From Clostridiales bacterium (GTDB taxonomy: Bacteria > Bacillota > Clostridia > Christensenellales > Aristaeellaceae): a stretch of 23,983 nucleotides of DNA. Below, piece after piece: positions 1 through 8,317 of the stretch. The notes under the pieces are model-generated. The model did not search any database and had not been told where the DNA came from. It saw nothing but the letters and a program-made list of their open reading frames with translations. The translations under genes were made by a program, and so were the position numbers. Position 1 is the first letter of the stretch, and every line of letters begins with the position of its first letter. Where the stretch lies: contig SFNY01000035.1 of the NCBI GenBank assembly GCA_004554085.1, forward strand, positions 1-23,983. The letters run 5' to 3'.

Positions 1-2
1 CG

Positions 3-887
3 GAGCTGGACGAGATGAAGTATCGGGAGCTGCTGTGGACGCACCGTCCGCTGACGGATTTCTGGCGCATCGGGCGGGGCATCTCCACGAAGCTGGAGGG
101 CATGCAGCTGTTCACGATGGGCGACGTCGCCCGCGCCTCCCTCAATCCATTGAAGGAAGCGCAGCTCTACAAGACCTTCGGAATCAACGCAGAGCTAATC
201 ATCGATCACGCCTGGGGCTGGGAGCCGGTGACGATGGAGGTCATCAAACAGTACCGGCCCTCCACGACCAGCCTGTCCTCCGGGCAGGTGCTGCACTGTC
301 CCTACGATTTTGACAAGGGTCGGCTGATCGTCAAGGAGATGACCGAGCTGCTGGTGCTCGACCTGGTTCGAAAGCACGCCGTCACCAGGCAGATCGTGCT
401 GGACATCGGCTACGACCGCGAGAGCCTTACAGGTGATCGGGGAAAGAACTACACCGGCCCGGTGGTGATGGATCACTATGGCCGCAGGATTCCCAAGCAT
501 GCCCACGGCACCGGGAACATCGACCACTACACCAATTCCACCCGTGCGATCATGGAGGCGGTGCTCAAGGTGTACGACAGCGTCGTGAACCGGGAGCTTC
601 TGATCCGCCGGGTCAACGTCGCCGCCTGCAACCTCATCCCGGAGAACGAGATCCCCGAGGATAAGCCCGTGCAGATGGACATGTTTACCGATTACGAGGC
701 GCTCGACAGGAAGGCGCAGGAAAGGCAAGCGGCTGAGGATCGGGAGCGCAGACTTCAGCGGGTCACACTCGCGATTCAGGATAAGTTCGGCAAGAATGCG
801 ATTCTCAAGGGCATGAACCTCGTCGAGGGCGGCACGACCATCGAGCGCAACGGACAGATCGGCGGACACAAGGCAGGTGACAAGTGA
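3..887 (+). CDS. Y-family DNA polymerase (UmuC/DinB-like), C-terminal part; 5' end outside the window
   Basis: This is the 3' part of a Y-family translesion DNA polymerase, which copies past damaged bases. The frame is open to the left edge, so the palm domain with its catalytic carboxylates lies outside the window. What remains begins near the helix-hairpin-helix/thumb region (WRIGRGISTKLEGM, then GDVARAS) and runs through a little-finger-like domain (TTSLSSGQVL, then VTRQIVLDIGYDR). Near nt 672-686 the residues QMDMF fit the beta-clamp binding pentapeptide consensus. The tail is charged and ends in GGHKAGDK. It is followed directly by a YolD-like gene whose ATG overlaps its TGA, the usual pairing for UmuC/UvrX-type polymerases in Firmicutes. 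Family assignment is firm. The subfamily (host UmuC-like versus one carried on a plasmid or prophage) cannot be decided from the fragment. Confidence 0.85.
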   Translation, partial: ELDEMKYRELLWTHRPLTDFWRIGRGISTKLEGMQLFTMGDVARASLNPLKEAQLYKTFGINAELIIDHAWGWEPVTMEVIKQYRPSTTSLSSGQVLHCPYDFDKGRLIVKEMTELLVLDLVRKHAVTRQIVLDIGYDRESLTGDRGKNYTGPVVMDHYGRRIPKHAHGTGNIDHYTNSTRAIMEAVLKVYDSVVNRELLIRRVNVAACNLIPENEIPEDKPVQMDMFTDYEALDRKAQERQAAEDRERRLQRVTLAIQDKFGKNAILKGMNLVEGGTTIERNGQIGGHKAGDK

Positions 888-1348
888 TGTGCGAGAAGAA
901 TCCCTATGCGGACATCCTCCATCTGCCGCACCATCAGGCGGCGAACCGCAAGCACATGAGCATGCACGACCGCGCCGCGCAGTTTTCACCCTTTGCCGCG
1001 CTCACCGGCTTCGATGGGGTCATCGCGGAGACGGGCCGGCTGACCGACCACAAAATCGAGCTGTCCGAAAACGAGAAGGTTCTGCTGGATCAGAAGCTCA
1101 ACCTCATTGCCGAAGCCATCCGCACCGGACAGCACCCGGAAATCACAGTTCTCTACTTCACTCCCGATACACGCAAGACCGGCGGCGCGTATCAGGAGCA
1201 CACGGGCAGCGTGCGCCAGATCGATCCGATCGAGAGGACGATCGTTTTCCTGGCTGACAACGGCCGATCTGTGGGAAAGAGAATCGAAATTGATGATGTA
1301 AAAGAGATTCATGGCGAGCTTGTGGAACATTTGGATTGTTACGATTAA
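887..1348 (+). CDS. YolD-like family protein
   Basis: A 153-residue protein of the YolD-like family, small proteins encoded next to Y-family polymerases; their molecular role is poorly known. Seen here are the family's N-terminal element (DRAAQFSPFAALTGFDGVI), a helical middle segment (LSENEKVLLDQKLNLIAEAI) and a C-terminal part ending with IDDVKEIHGELVEHLD. The ATG at 887 uses the last base of the upstream TGA, so translation is coupled. A Shine-Dalgarno-like AGGTGA lies at 875-880. A GTG one codon upstream (884) is an alternative start. The gene would share a transcript with the polymerase and end at the hairpin at 1371-1424. The polymerase-accessory role is inferred from genomic pairing only. 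Confidence 0.85.
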   Translation: MCEKNPYADILHLPHHQAANRKHMSMHDRAAQFSPFAALTGFDGVIAETGRLTDHKIELSENEKVLLDQKLNLIAEAIRTGQHPEITVLYFTPDTRKTGGAYQEHTGSVRQIDPIERTIVFLADNGRSVGKRIEIDDVKEIHGELVEHLDCYD

Positions 1349-1370
1349 GCGTACTCCTTTTGCAGATTTA

Positions 1371-1424
1371 ACGGGACAGCCCGCATGGCATTTCGCCATC
1401 TCAGGACAGTCCCGTTTTGTGTTT
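1371..1424. terminator. Bidirectional rho-independent terminator
   Basis: ACGGGAC (1371-1377) pairs with GTCCCGT (1409-1415), and a second stem, ATGGC/GCCAT, sits inside the loop. A T-rich run follows on the plus strand. On the minus strand the stem is followed by TAAATCTGC-type A/T sequence. It lies between two convergent genes and probably ends both transcripts. Confidence 0.7.
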
Positions 1425-4400
1425 ATTTCAGTTCAGTTTCCGCAACTTGATACATCCCATCGCCCGCATAGGGTGCCGTCAGCGCATAGTGTCCGGCAAT
1501 CATCGGAGTCGCCTCTGTGCTGCCGTCTACGGAGACCGTCGGAGCCAGAGCGAGGGTGCTGTCCAGCAGCTCGATTTCCTCCACGTTTCTCCGCGCGATG
1601 GCATACGCGCCTTCACTCGCGTCGGCATTCTCCTCCGTCACCAGATGGCGCACATCCAGCACGACGCACAGCGTATCCATCAGCTCGGAGACGTTCAGCT
1701 CCAGCCCATCACAGCGCAGCCAGATGGAGATTTCAAAGCCCTGTTCGCCATCCTCCTGTGTCACAGGCGCGATGCGCACCTCCAGATTGAAGCGCTCATA
1801 CGCCGCTTCGCTCAGCGCTGCGTCCTCCATCGCGCTCCAGTCGCTCTGCAGCACTTCATCCGTGATCTCCTCGCCGGAGAGGATCAACGCCATCAGCTTT
1901 GCCATGCTGCCGCCGGTCAGCTCCGCGAGATTCATGCGCGCTGCCGCACTGCCGTTTTCAAAGATCAGCTCGCCGATCTCATACTCCTGCAGCGTCTGCT
2001 GGAGCCTGACCAGCTGCGCGGCGTTCAGAATCAGGCTGCGCTGCGCAGCTTCGCCGTCCTCCTGGGACGCGCAGATCAACAGGATGCGCTCCTCCATCTC
2101 CCCATCGCTGACCAGCACCGGAAGCTGCACATAGTCGACGGGTTCATACGCCGCGTCGAACACCAGGGAGAACATGCCCTCGAGGTACTCTTGCAGCGCT
2201 TCGTCGCGGATGGGCTCGATGGTCGGCTCGTTCGCAGGCGTCTCTTCGGGAGCCTCAATGATCCTGAACTCCAGATCGCAGGAACCGCAGAAGTTGCCCA
2301 TGCCGGTGATGGTGATGGTCGCGCGGCCCAGCCTGACATTGTTGGAATAGCTCAATACGTAGTCCGTTCCCTGCACGAGCGTCACAGCGCCGAAGCGCAG
2401 CCTCGGCCTGGGCTTGATTTCCCGCCCGGTGTAGGTCTGCCTGCCGACAGCGGAGATGCTGACGGAGCCGTCCGCGATGTCGCGCGGCTGAATGGTCAGC
2501 GTGCCCAGCAGAATTTCCGGCCTGTAATTCGGATTGCTGCCCAGCTCCACACTGTACGCATACGCACCGACGTCCTCGCCGCTCCTGCGGGAGATGCTGT
2601 AATCGAGCGAATCGCCCTCCAGCACGCCGGAGACGGAGACCTCCACCTCCGGGTCCGCATCGCCATAGATCTTGGATGCGTTTTCGACGGTCAGGTGCAC
2701 GGGCTTCTGATCCACGATGACTTCAACCTTCCGCACCAGCATCTCCGGCGTCCAGGCGTAGTTGTCGGGATCGTCGGGAGTGAACACCACGTTGTAGCTG
2801 TTCAGGCCCGCAGGCGGCAGCATGTCTCCATTCTCCCATGCAAAGCTGCCGTTCAGGTCGCTGCTGGTCAGCGCGGAATCCGCGAGGCGCTGGCCGAAGG
2901 TGATGGAGCCCGCCGTGGGCCACTGAATCTCCGGAGCCGCCGCCCTGTTCACCCGGATGGTGATCGTCTTTCTCAGTTTGCTTTCCTCGTAGACATAGTT
3001 CACCTCGTCATCGGGCGTATAGATCATCGTGAAGGCCCATTCCATGGCCCTGGTCGGCACATGCTCCGGCTTCTCCCATGCGAACGTTCCGTTTGCATCC
3101 CGGGTGTGGCTCATCACGGAATCGGCGAGGCACTGGCCGTAGCTGATGTCGCCCGCTGTCGGCCAATCGATGTCCGGGGCCTTCTCCTTCGCGATGGTCA
3201 CGCTGCCGGTCAGCGTGGAGCTTGCCAGGCGGTAGTTGCCGCTCTGTGCGCCCTCCAGCCACAGCGTGATCGCAACGGGCTTGCCGATTCCGGCGCTCGC
3301 GTCCGCCATTATGCCGCTGGCCTTCACCGCCACGTCGTCCCCGGCAAAGGGCGCGCAGTTGTCCCAGCTTGCGCTGCATTCGACGTTCACCGTGCCGTCG
3401 TATTCGCGGCTCTTCGGACTTGCGGTCGCGCGCAGCGTGTAGGGATCGATCGAGGGATGCACCACCCCGTCGAGCTTGCTGGTGAAGTTGCCTTTGAACA
3501 CGATGTGCGCGGTGTACTCGCCCACATTGCGCAGCACTGCGCCGTCATCCACCGTGATGGTGTAGTCGCTCTTGCTCAGGATGGCACCGCCGACCCTGAG
3601 CTCGAAGTCGTACGGATCATACGCCGCGCCCTTGTAGGTCTTGCGGCTGGCAAACGTGTAGGTGCTGACCGTGTACGGATGCACCGTCAGCGTGATCGTG
3701 TCGGGGCTCAGGATATAATTGTCCGCCAGAAGGCCGAGCGGTGTCAGCTTCAGGCTGTACGTGCCCGCTTCCGTGATGGGGAACGGCTTGCCGTCGGCCC
3801 GCGTCAGCGTCAGGTATCCGACGGGGATGATCACCTTCCTCCCCGTGGCTTTATTCGTGAAGCTCACATGATCCAGCACGTCCTCCGCGCTCAGGGAGAA
3901 GCCGTTCGGGATGTAGCTCACCGTCCACGTCAGGCTGGGCACCACCTCGGTCACAGCGCGGGTTCCCACATCAAAGCTCGTCCATTCCGATCTGAACGCG
4001 CTGTCCGTTGCCTTCTTGCGCATCCAGAGCGTGTATTCCTTTAAGGATTCCAGGCCGGTAAAGCAAACGTTGCCCTTGGTCGCATCCTCAACCACAGTGC
4101 CGACGCTCTCGTCGGTCACAGCGCCGTCCTTCGCGACCAGCTTCATCTCGTAATCCGCCAGCGATACGCCATCCACGGTGATTGCGAAGGCGGCGGGATA
4201 AATTGTCGGCTTTTGCACCGTGGGCCGCGCGGGGATGGTGAGGGACGCAGCTTCGCTCTTGGGCGAGGTACTGGCAAACGAACCCTCCGCCCAGTACACG
4301 TTCACGTTATGCGATTTGCTGTTCGGCCAGCCGCTGGTGATGTCGTCAATTTTGATCGTGTATCTGCCGTCTGCGTCGCCTGCGGGATCAGATGCATTAT

Positions 4401-7400
4401 CCAGCATTTCAGCCAGAACGCACAGGCCATAATTGGCGATCGCCGCGTTGTCCGGCTTCACAGCATACAGGGTCTCGTTCTCGTAGTCGATCCGCACATC
4501 CGGCGCGGGTGCCAAAGAGATGTACACCCGTCTGGCAATGTCAATCTTGTCTCCACTTATGCCTGTCAGGCATACCTTGACGTCGCCGTAGGAAGAATAT
4601 GTATCAATCACCGCAGAATCCGTTGTGCCGAAATTCTGACCATTTTTGTACACCCATTCCCAGCTATCGCTTGCGTCCTTCAGGAAGTCCTGCGAAACCT
4701 TTGCCACCTCAGCCTTGAGCGTATCGCCGACGTAGGCGGTGTAGTTGCCATTCGTTTTTGGCAGCTCTGTGCCGTCGCACTTGACGATGATCTCCGGCGC
4801 GGGAATGACCGCGGTTTCCGCATAGCCAAGCGCCTTATTATTAGCAAACCACGCTTCCACTCTCAGGCGGCAATTCTCATAGCCGCTGACCTGTTGAATC
4901 GTGAGGCTGTCGCCGGTCACGCCGGTGATCTCCGCACGAACCCCGCTGTCGTCCACATAGTACCATTTATAGTACAAGTCTTCAATATAATTGAGGGGGA
5001 CATTGTCCGGCATCGTTGCGGTGACGGTGTCGCCGACCAGCGGCTCGGTGTTGCTCAGTCCGAGCGTACAGGGGGCAAAGCGCACGCCGGTGTCAAACCA
5101 GTCGGAAACAAAGCTGTTCTGCTTGCCCTCCGCATCGACGCTGTACTGCTTCGCATAGATGCTGTAGCTACTGTCGCCGCGCAAGCCATTATCGCCTTCG
5201 GGATACCACTTACCAGTTGGGCTGTCATAGTTGTAGGGAGTCTCTGCTCCAGAGGAATCCACGAGCTTCACAGCTGCATACCGCACGCCTTCGCTGTCCG
5301 TCGTCGTGACGGTATATTGCCAGACATTCCATAATACCACGACCAAGCCCAGGCAATCATAGCCGACGCTGCCGTAGGACGCAGACCCAGCAAAGCGCGC
5401 GGGAATCGTCACCGGCATGTCAAATTTGCCTGCGTCGTGTGACACGGTAAGCGTCAGCACATTCTCCTGAGCCGTCGGATAGTCGAAATCGCTCAGCTTC
5501 CAGTATGTCGGGTTAATTCTTCCCAGCGTGTTATTCTTTGAACCGCTGCTGACCGTCAAGCTCAGTCTGCAGCGACTGTCCATCCTGAGAACGAGCTGAT
5601 CATTATCGTAATCCAGCGACACAAGCAGCGGACTTGTGATGTCGGATTCACTCCATGTGACGCTGCCGCTGTCGTTCGTCGCCGTGATGGACAGGCTGCT
5701 GACGCCCGCAGGGATGACGTACGTGTTCGAGTTCAGCACAGGCGCAGCCACGTCCTCGCCGTTGATCTTCCACGTCAATGTTGCATTCGGACTGGCTTTG
5801 ATTTTGAGAAACTCGCCCCAGAACAGCGCGTCCGACGAGAGCAATTCCTTGCTGCTGACGTTCAGATACAGCCAATCCGACGCATCGATGGAGCCAAACT
5901 CCACCCAGCAGGAGGGCAGCAGCTTCTCCGCAGCGCTGCCGGGGGTGCGCGCGTACAGCGTCACCGTCTTACCGGCGGGAACCGGAACCACAGCTCCGCT
6001 GCGCAGGCCCTTGTAGACCTCGCCGGAGATTCCAACCCGGATGTCCAGCGGTGCATCGGAATTCCAGAGGATGGTCGCATCGCGCGAGCCGTCCGCATTG
6101 GCGGTATCCGCAAGCGAGAAGCTGAGTTCCTCTGCGGAGACGGTATTCGTCACGCGGCTGAGGGACAGGCTCGTGGGGCCTGCCAGCTGACCGCCATCGT
6201 TATATACGTACAGGCTCGCATCGAAGCTGCCGTCCCCGAAGTAGGACAGCGGCAGGGTGCATTTGCCGTCGACGGGTACTCCCCCAAATTGGGAATTCCC
6301 CGCCTGCGCGACAGCGCCGTCAATCGTCACGCCGTCGCGCGGGGTGATGACGAGGTTGTCGTTTTCGTAGTCCACGGCCACGTCATACGCGACGCCGGAG
6401 AAGGTCGCCGACGCGGATAAATCCAAAAATCCGGGATAGCCATCGACCATTATTTTCACAGACACATACAACGTGACTTTAGCAGTGGCGCCCGGTTCTA
6501 TGTCCGGAAGCGTCACCGTATCCCCGCTACCCAGGAATGAGTCGCCAACATGCCAGCTGTAGCTCAGATCGCCATCGGCATCCTGTTGCACACTGGCGTG
6601 GACCGTGGAACCCGATACGAGACCATCGGGCGCTTCAATGGTGCAGTATAGCATGCTGAAGCTGTTGCTCAGGCCCAGCTGCATGCGTCCATTGACCCTT
6701 GTATTCCTCACATCATTGCACAGGAAGTGGACATAGCGTTCGTCGTATGCGCCGCAATTCGCCTTGTACCACTCCTCCAAGGCTTCAAGGGCGTTCCCAC
6801 CGTAGAGGAACTTCAGGGAATCGTCCGGCTTGGAGCTGTACACCTCGCCGTTGATGGTCACAGGGACGTGAAAGACGCCATTGTCGGTTTCCACCTTTGC
6901 GTCGCCCGTGATCGCGTTGCCGTAGATGGTGCCGAGGTTGGTCAGCATCTGGTTGACCTCCAGGGTGCAGCCTGTAATGGTGCCATGGTTATGCAGGTGA
7001 CCGCATGCCTGCGTCACGCCGCGGACGGTTACGCCTTCATTCACATCAATAGTGGCATCACTGGAGTCGAGAACATTATCTTCGAGGGGAAAGTCTGTAG
7101 TGCTCTGGTCATAGTTGCTGGTGAAGATCAGAACACCCTCGTACGGCATTTCCCATTCGGTGTTCGCGGACATGGCATAGCCGCCGGACGTGACCGGGTT
7201 CCCATCGCTCAGCGTCAGTTGGACGGACAGAACGTTGGTTTTGTTCTTCATGTCGTCCATGGTGAGGGTGTAGGTTGCGCCGCTTGCGCCGGAGATGGGA
7301 TTGCCGTTCAGCAGCCACTGTTGCCCGGTCACGGTCACGCCCTCCGGCGGAGTGTAGGTATAGCTCAGCACGCCGTGGGTGTTGGTGATGGTGAGTTCGT

Positions 7401-8016
7401 CGGACACTGTATAGAGCATGCCCTCAGAATCAGGCAGCACAAGGCGAACCTGTACCCTCGGCAGGGTCAGGTCTTCGGCGCAGAGCGCACCCTCCGGCAG
7501 CCGCGCCTCAAAGGTGAAGCGCGCCTGCTCGTAATTCTCACATTCGCCGTCGTAGGCCGTTCCGCCCAGACCGTCGGAGATGCATTCCCACGTCACGGCC
7601 AGTTCTGCCCGCGTGTCGTCGCTGTACACGGCCGTCAGCGTCTCCGGCAGATCCAGCTCGTCCTCGTAGAGGCCGTACATCGCCTCCAGCTCCGCCGGCG
7701 CGCCCGTGAGCTCCACAATGTGGGCCGGGGCCGCGTCGGTGGGAGACGGTTCTTCCGTGACTTCCGCCGTCGGTTCCGTTGTTACGGTCGGTTCCGGCGT
7801 CGCAGTTGGCTCCGCCGTCGGTTCCGTTGTTACGGTCGTTTCCGTTGTCGGCTCCGTTGTTACGGTCGGTTCCGTTGTCGGCTCCGTTGTTACGGTCGGT
7901 TCCGGCGTTCCGACGGGCACAGTATCGTTCTCCGCAAGGCTGATGGTCGGCGTCGCCAACATCAGCATGCAAAGCGAGAGAAACAGGCTCAGGTATTGCT
8001 TCATCCTCTTACGCAT
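1423..8016 (-). CDS. Large secreted protein with Thr/Glu/Pro stalk and multiple Ig-like (MBG/YDG-type) domains
   Basis: A 2197-residue exported protein, probably displayed on or released from the cell surface. The ATG at 8016 is chosen because AAGGAGGT lies 8 nt upstream; a GTG at 8037 would put that site inside the gene. Residues 1-28 form a Sec signal peptide (basic start, LSLFLSLCMLMLATP core, SLA cleavage site). Residues ~35-85 are a Thr/Glu/Pro stalk. Then follow a Big-type Ig-like domain (PETLTAVYSDDTRAEL), a beta-helix-like stretch (~300-390; HNHGTITG, TNLGTIYGN), and many beta-rich modules. Later come a YDG-like domain (~1519-1608), two tandem WPTAG...FAWE...TPDD repeats (~1611-1772), an MBG-like domain (~1773-1838; KIYGDADPE) and a YTGREIKP/GTDYVLSYSNN domain (~1853-1920). 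The last ~270 residues are acidic and unrecognised. No LPXTG motif, S-layer-homology repeat or C-terminal membrane anchor is visible. An adhesin or matrix role is inferred from architecture. Confidence 0.85.
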   Translation of the reverse strand: MRKRMKQYLSLFLSLCMLMLATPTISLAENDTVPVGTPEPTVTTEPTTEPTVTTEPTTETTVTTEPTAEPTATPEPTVTTEPTAEVTEEPSPTDAAPAHIVELTGAPAELEAMYGLYEDELDLPETLTAVYSDDTRAELAVTWECISDGLGGTAYDGECENYEQARFTFEARLPEGALCAEDLTLPRVQVRLVLPDSEGMLYTVSDELTITNTHGVLSYTYTPPEGVTVTGQQWLLNGNPISGASGATYTLTMDDMKNKTNVLSVQLTLSDGNPVTSGGYAMSANTEWEMPYEGVLIFTSNYDQSTTDFPLEDNVLDSSDATIDVNEGVTVRGVTQACGHLHNHGTITGCTLEVNQMLTNLGTIYGNAITGDAKVETDNGVFHVPVTINGEVYSSKPDDSLKFLYGGNALEALEEWYKANCGAYDERYVHFLCNDVRNTRVNGRMQLGLSNSFSMLYCTIEAPDGLVSGSTVHASVQQDADGDLSYSWHVGDSFLGSGDTVTLPDIEPGATAKVTLYVSVKIMVDGYPGFLDLSASATFSGVAYDVAVDYENDNLVITPRDGVTIDGAVAQAGNSQFGGVPVDGKCTLPLSYFGDGSFDASLYVYNDGGQLAGPTSLSLSRVTNTVSAEELSFSLADTANADGSRDATILWNSDAPLDIRVGISGEVYKGLRSGAVVPVPAGKTVTLYARTPGSAAEKLLPSCWVEFGSIDASDWLYLNVSSKELLSSDALFWGEFLKIKASPNATLTWKINGEDVAAPVLNSNTYVIPAGVSSLSITATNDSGSVTWSESDITSPLLVSLDYDNDQLVLRMDSRCRLSLTVSSGSKNNTLGRINPTYWKLSDFDYPTAQENVLTLTVSHDAGKFDMPVTIPARFAGSASYGSVGYDCLGLVVVLWNVWQYTVTTTDSEGVRYAAVKLVDSSGAETPYNYDSPTGKWYPEGDNGLRGDSSYSIYAKQYSVDAEGKQNSFVSDWFDTGVRFAPCTLGLSNTEPLVGDTVTATMPDNVPLNYIEDLYYKWYYVDDSGVRAEITGVTGDSLTIQQVSGYENCRLRVEAWFANNKALGYAETAVIPAPEIIVKCDGTELPKTNGNYTAYVGDTLKAEVAKVSQDFLKDASDSWEWVYKNGQNFGTTDSAVIDTYSSYGDVKVCLTGISGDKIDIARRVYISLAPAPDVRIDYENETLYAVKPDNAAIANYGLCVLAEMLDNASDPAGDADGRYTIKIDDITSGWPNSKSHNVNVYWAEGSFASTSPKSEAASLTIPARPTVQKPTIYPAAFAITVDGVSLADYEMKLVAKDGAVTDESVGTVVEDATKGNVCFTGLESLKEYTLWMRKKATDSAFRSEWTSFDVGTRAVTEVVPSLTWTVSYIPNGFSLSAEDVLDHVSFTNKATGRKVIIPVGYLTLTRADGKPFPITEAGTYSLKLTPLGLLADNYILSPDTITLTVHPYTVSTYTFASRKTYKGAAYDPYDFELRVGGAILSKSDYTITVDDGAVLRNVGEYTAHIVFKGNFTSKLDGVVHPSIDPYTLRATASPKSREYDGTVNVECSASWDNCAPFAGDDVAVKASGIMADASAGIGKPVAITLWLEGAQSGNYRLASSTLTGSVTIAKEKAPDIDWPTAGDISYGQCLADSVMSHTRDANGTFAWEKPEHVPTRAMEWAFTMIYTPDDEVNYVYEESKLRKTITIRVNRAAAPEIQWPTAGSITFGQRLADSALTSSDLNGSFAWENGDMLPPAGLNSYNVVFTPDDPDNYAWTPEMLVRKVEVIVDQKPVHLTVENASKIYGDADPEVEVSVSGVLEGDSLDYSISRRSGEDVGAYAYSVELGSNPNYRPEILLGTLTIQPRDIADGSVSISAVGRQTYTGREIKPRPRLRFGAVTLVQGTDYVLSYSNNVRLGRATITITGMGNFCGSCDLEFRIIEAPEETPANEPTIEPIRDEALQEYLEGMFSLVFDAAYEPVDYVQLPVLVSDGEMEERILLICASQEDGEAAQRSLILNAAQLVRLQQTLQEYEIGELIFENGSAAARMNLAELTGGSMAKLMALILSGEEITDEVLQSDWSAMEDAALSEAAYERFNLEVRIAPVTQEDGEQGFEISIWLRCDGLELNVSELMDTLCVVLDVRHLVTEENADASEGAYAIARRNVEEIELLDSTLALAPTVSVDGSTEATPMIAGHYALTAPYAGDGMYQVAETELK
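7763..7911 (-). repeat. Tandem 30-bp repeats encoding a Thr/Glu/Pro stalk
   Basis: Two exact 30-bp copies lie at 7841-7870 and 7871-7900, followed by a partial copy. Diverged copies lie at about 7763-7792 and 7811-7840. Each unit encodes about ten residues of the pattern TTEPTVTTEP. The unit is a multiple of three, so copy-number change would alter stalk length without breaking the frame. It resembles the stalk or linker repeats of surface proteins. Confidence 0.8.
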
Positions 8017-8068
8017 CGCGATTGACCTCCTTGACACGCGTCGGGCATATTTATAATTCTACGATTTT

Positions 8069-8097
8069 ATCATATACCATTTTATTCTTTTTTTCAA
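8069..8097 (-). promoter_or_regulatory. Promoter of the large secreted protein gene
   Basis: On the minus strand TTGAAA (8097-8092) and TATGAT (8074-8069) are separated by 17 bp, matching the vegetative sigma consensus at five of six positions in each box. The flanks are A/T-rich. The predicted 5' leader is about 45 nt and ends in the AAGGAGGT ribosome binding site at 8032-8025. Confidence 0.7.
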
Positions 8098-8248
8098 GCA
8101 AAATATCCCGTTCCACGCGCTTCTTACAAAATCAAAACCCCCGGCGCAGCGGCCTGAAAGCCCTTGCAGAGGACGCAGGAAGCTCCCTGAACGGCATTCG
8201 CCGTTCCCAGTACGGTGCGAAAAGTGATGCGGCCTCTCCCCCATTCCT

Positions 8249-8277
8249 TGACGAATGACCAAAATCATGAGATACTG
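8249..8277 (+). promoter_or_regulatory. Promoter of the M16 peptidase gene
   Basis: TTGACG (8249-8254) and GATACT (8272-8277) are spaced by 17 bp. A leader of about 34 nt then leads to the GGAGG ribosome binding site and the ATG at 8318. An ATG at 8255 falls between the two promoter boxes, so it cannot be the start if this promoter is used. The perfect 7-bp hairpin GAACGGC-ATTC-GCCGTTC at 8189-8206 lies upstream and has no clear role. Confidence 0.55.
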
Positions 8278-8317
8278 TTTTCAGCAAAGTACGAACAGGT
8301 ATTACGGAGGAACACAA

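Noticed and set aside
1417..4044. An 875-codon open frame on the plus strand
   Set aside because: It lies opposite the secreted protein gene, is rich in Arg, His, Ala and Val with no recognisable motif, and has no ribosome binding site. It is a GC-driven antisense frame.
7763..7911. Repeat cluster considered as a CRISPR array
   Set aside because: The repeats are directly adjacent with no unique spacers, keep a reading frame and encode a low-complexity stalk.
6727..8025. A 432-codon open frame on the plus strand
   Set aside because: Antisense to the secreted protein gene; its Arg-rich repeats are only the complement of the Thr/Glu/Pro stalk repeats.
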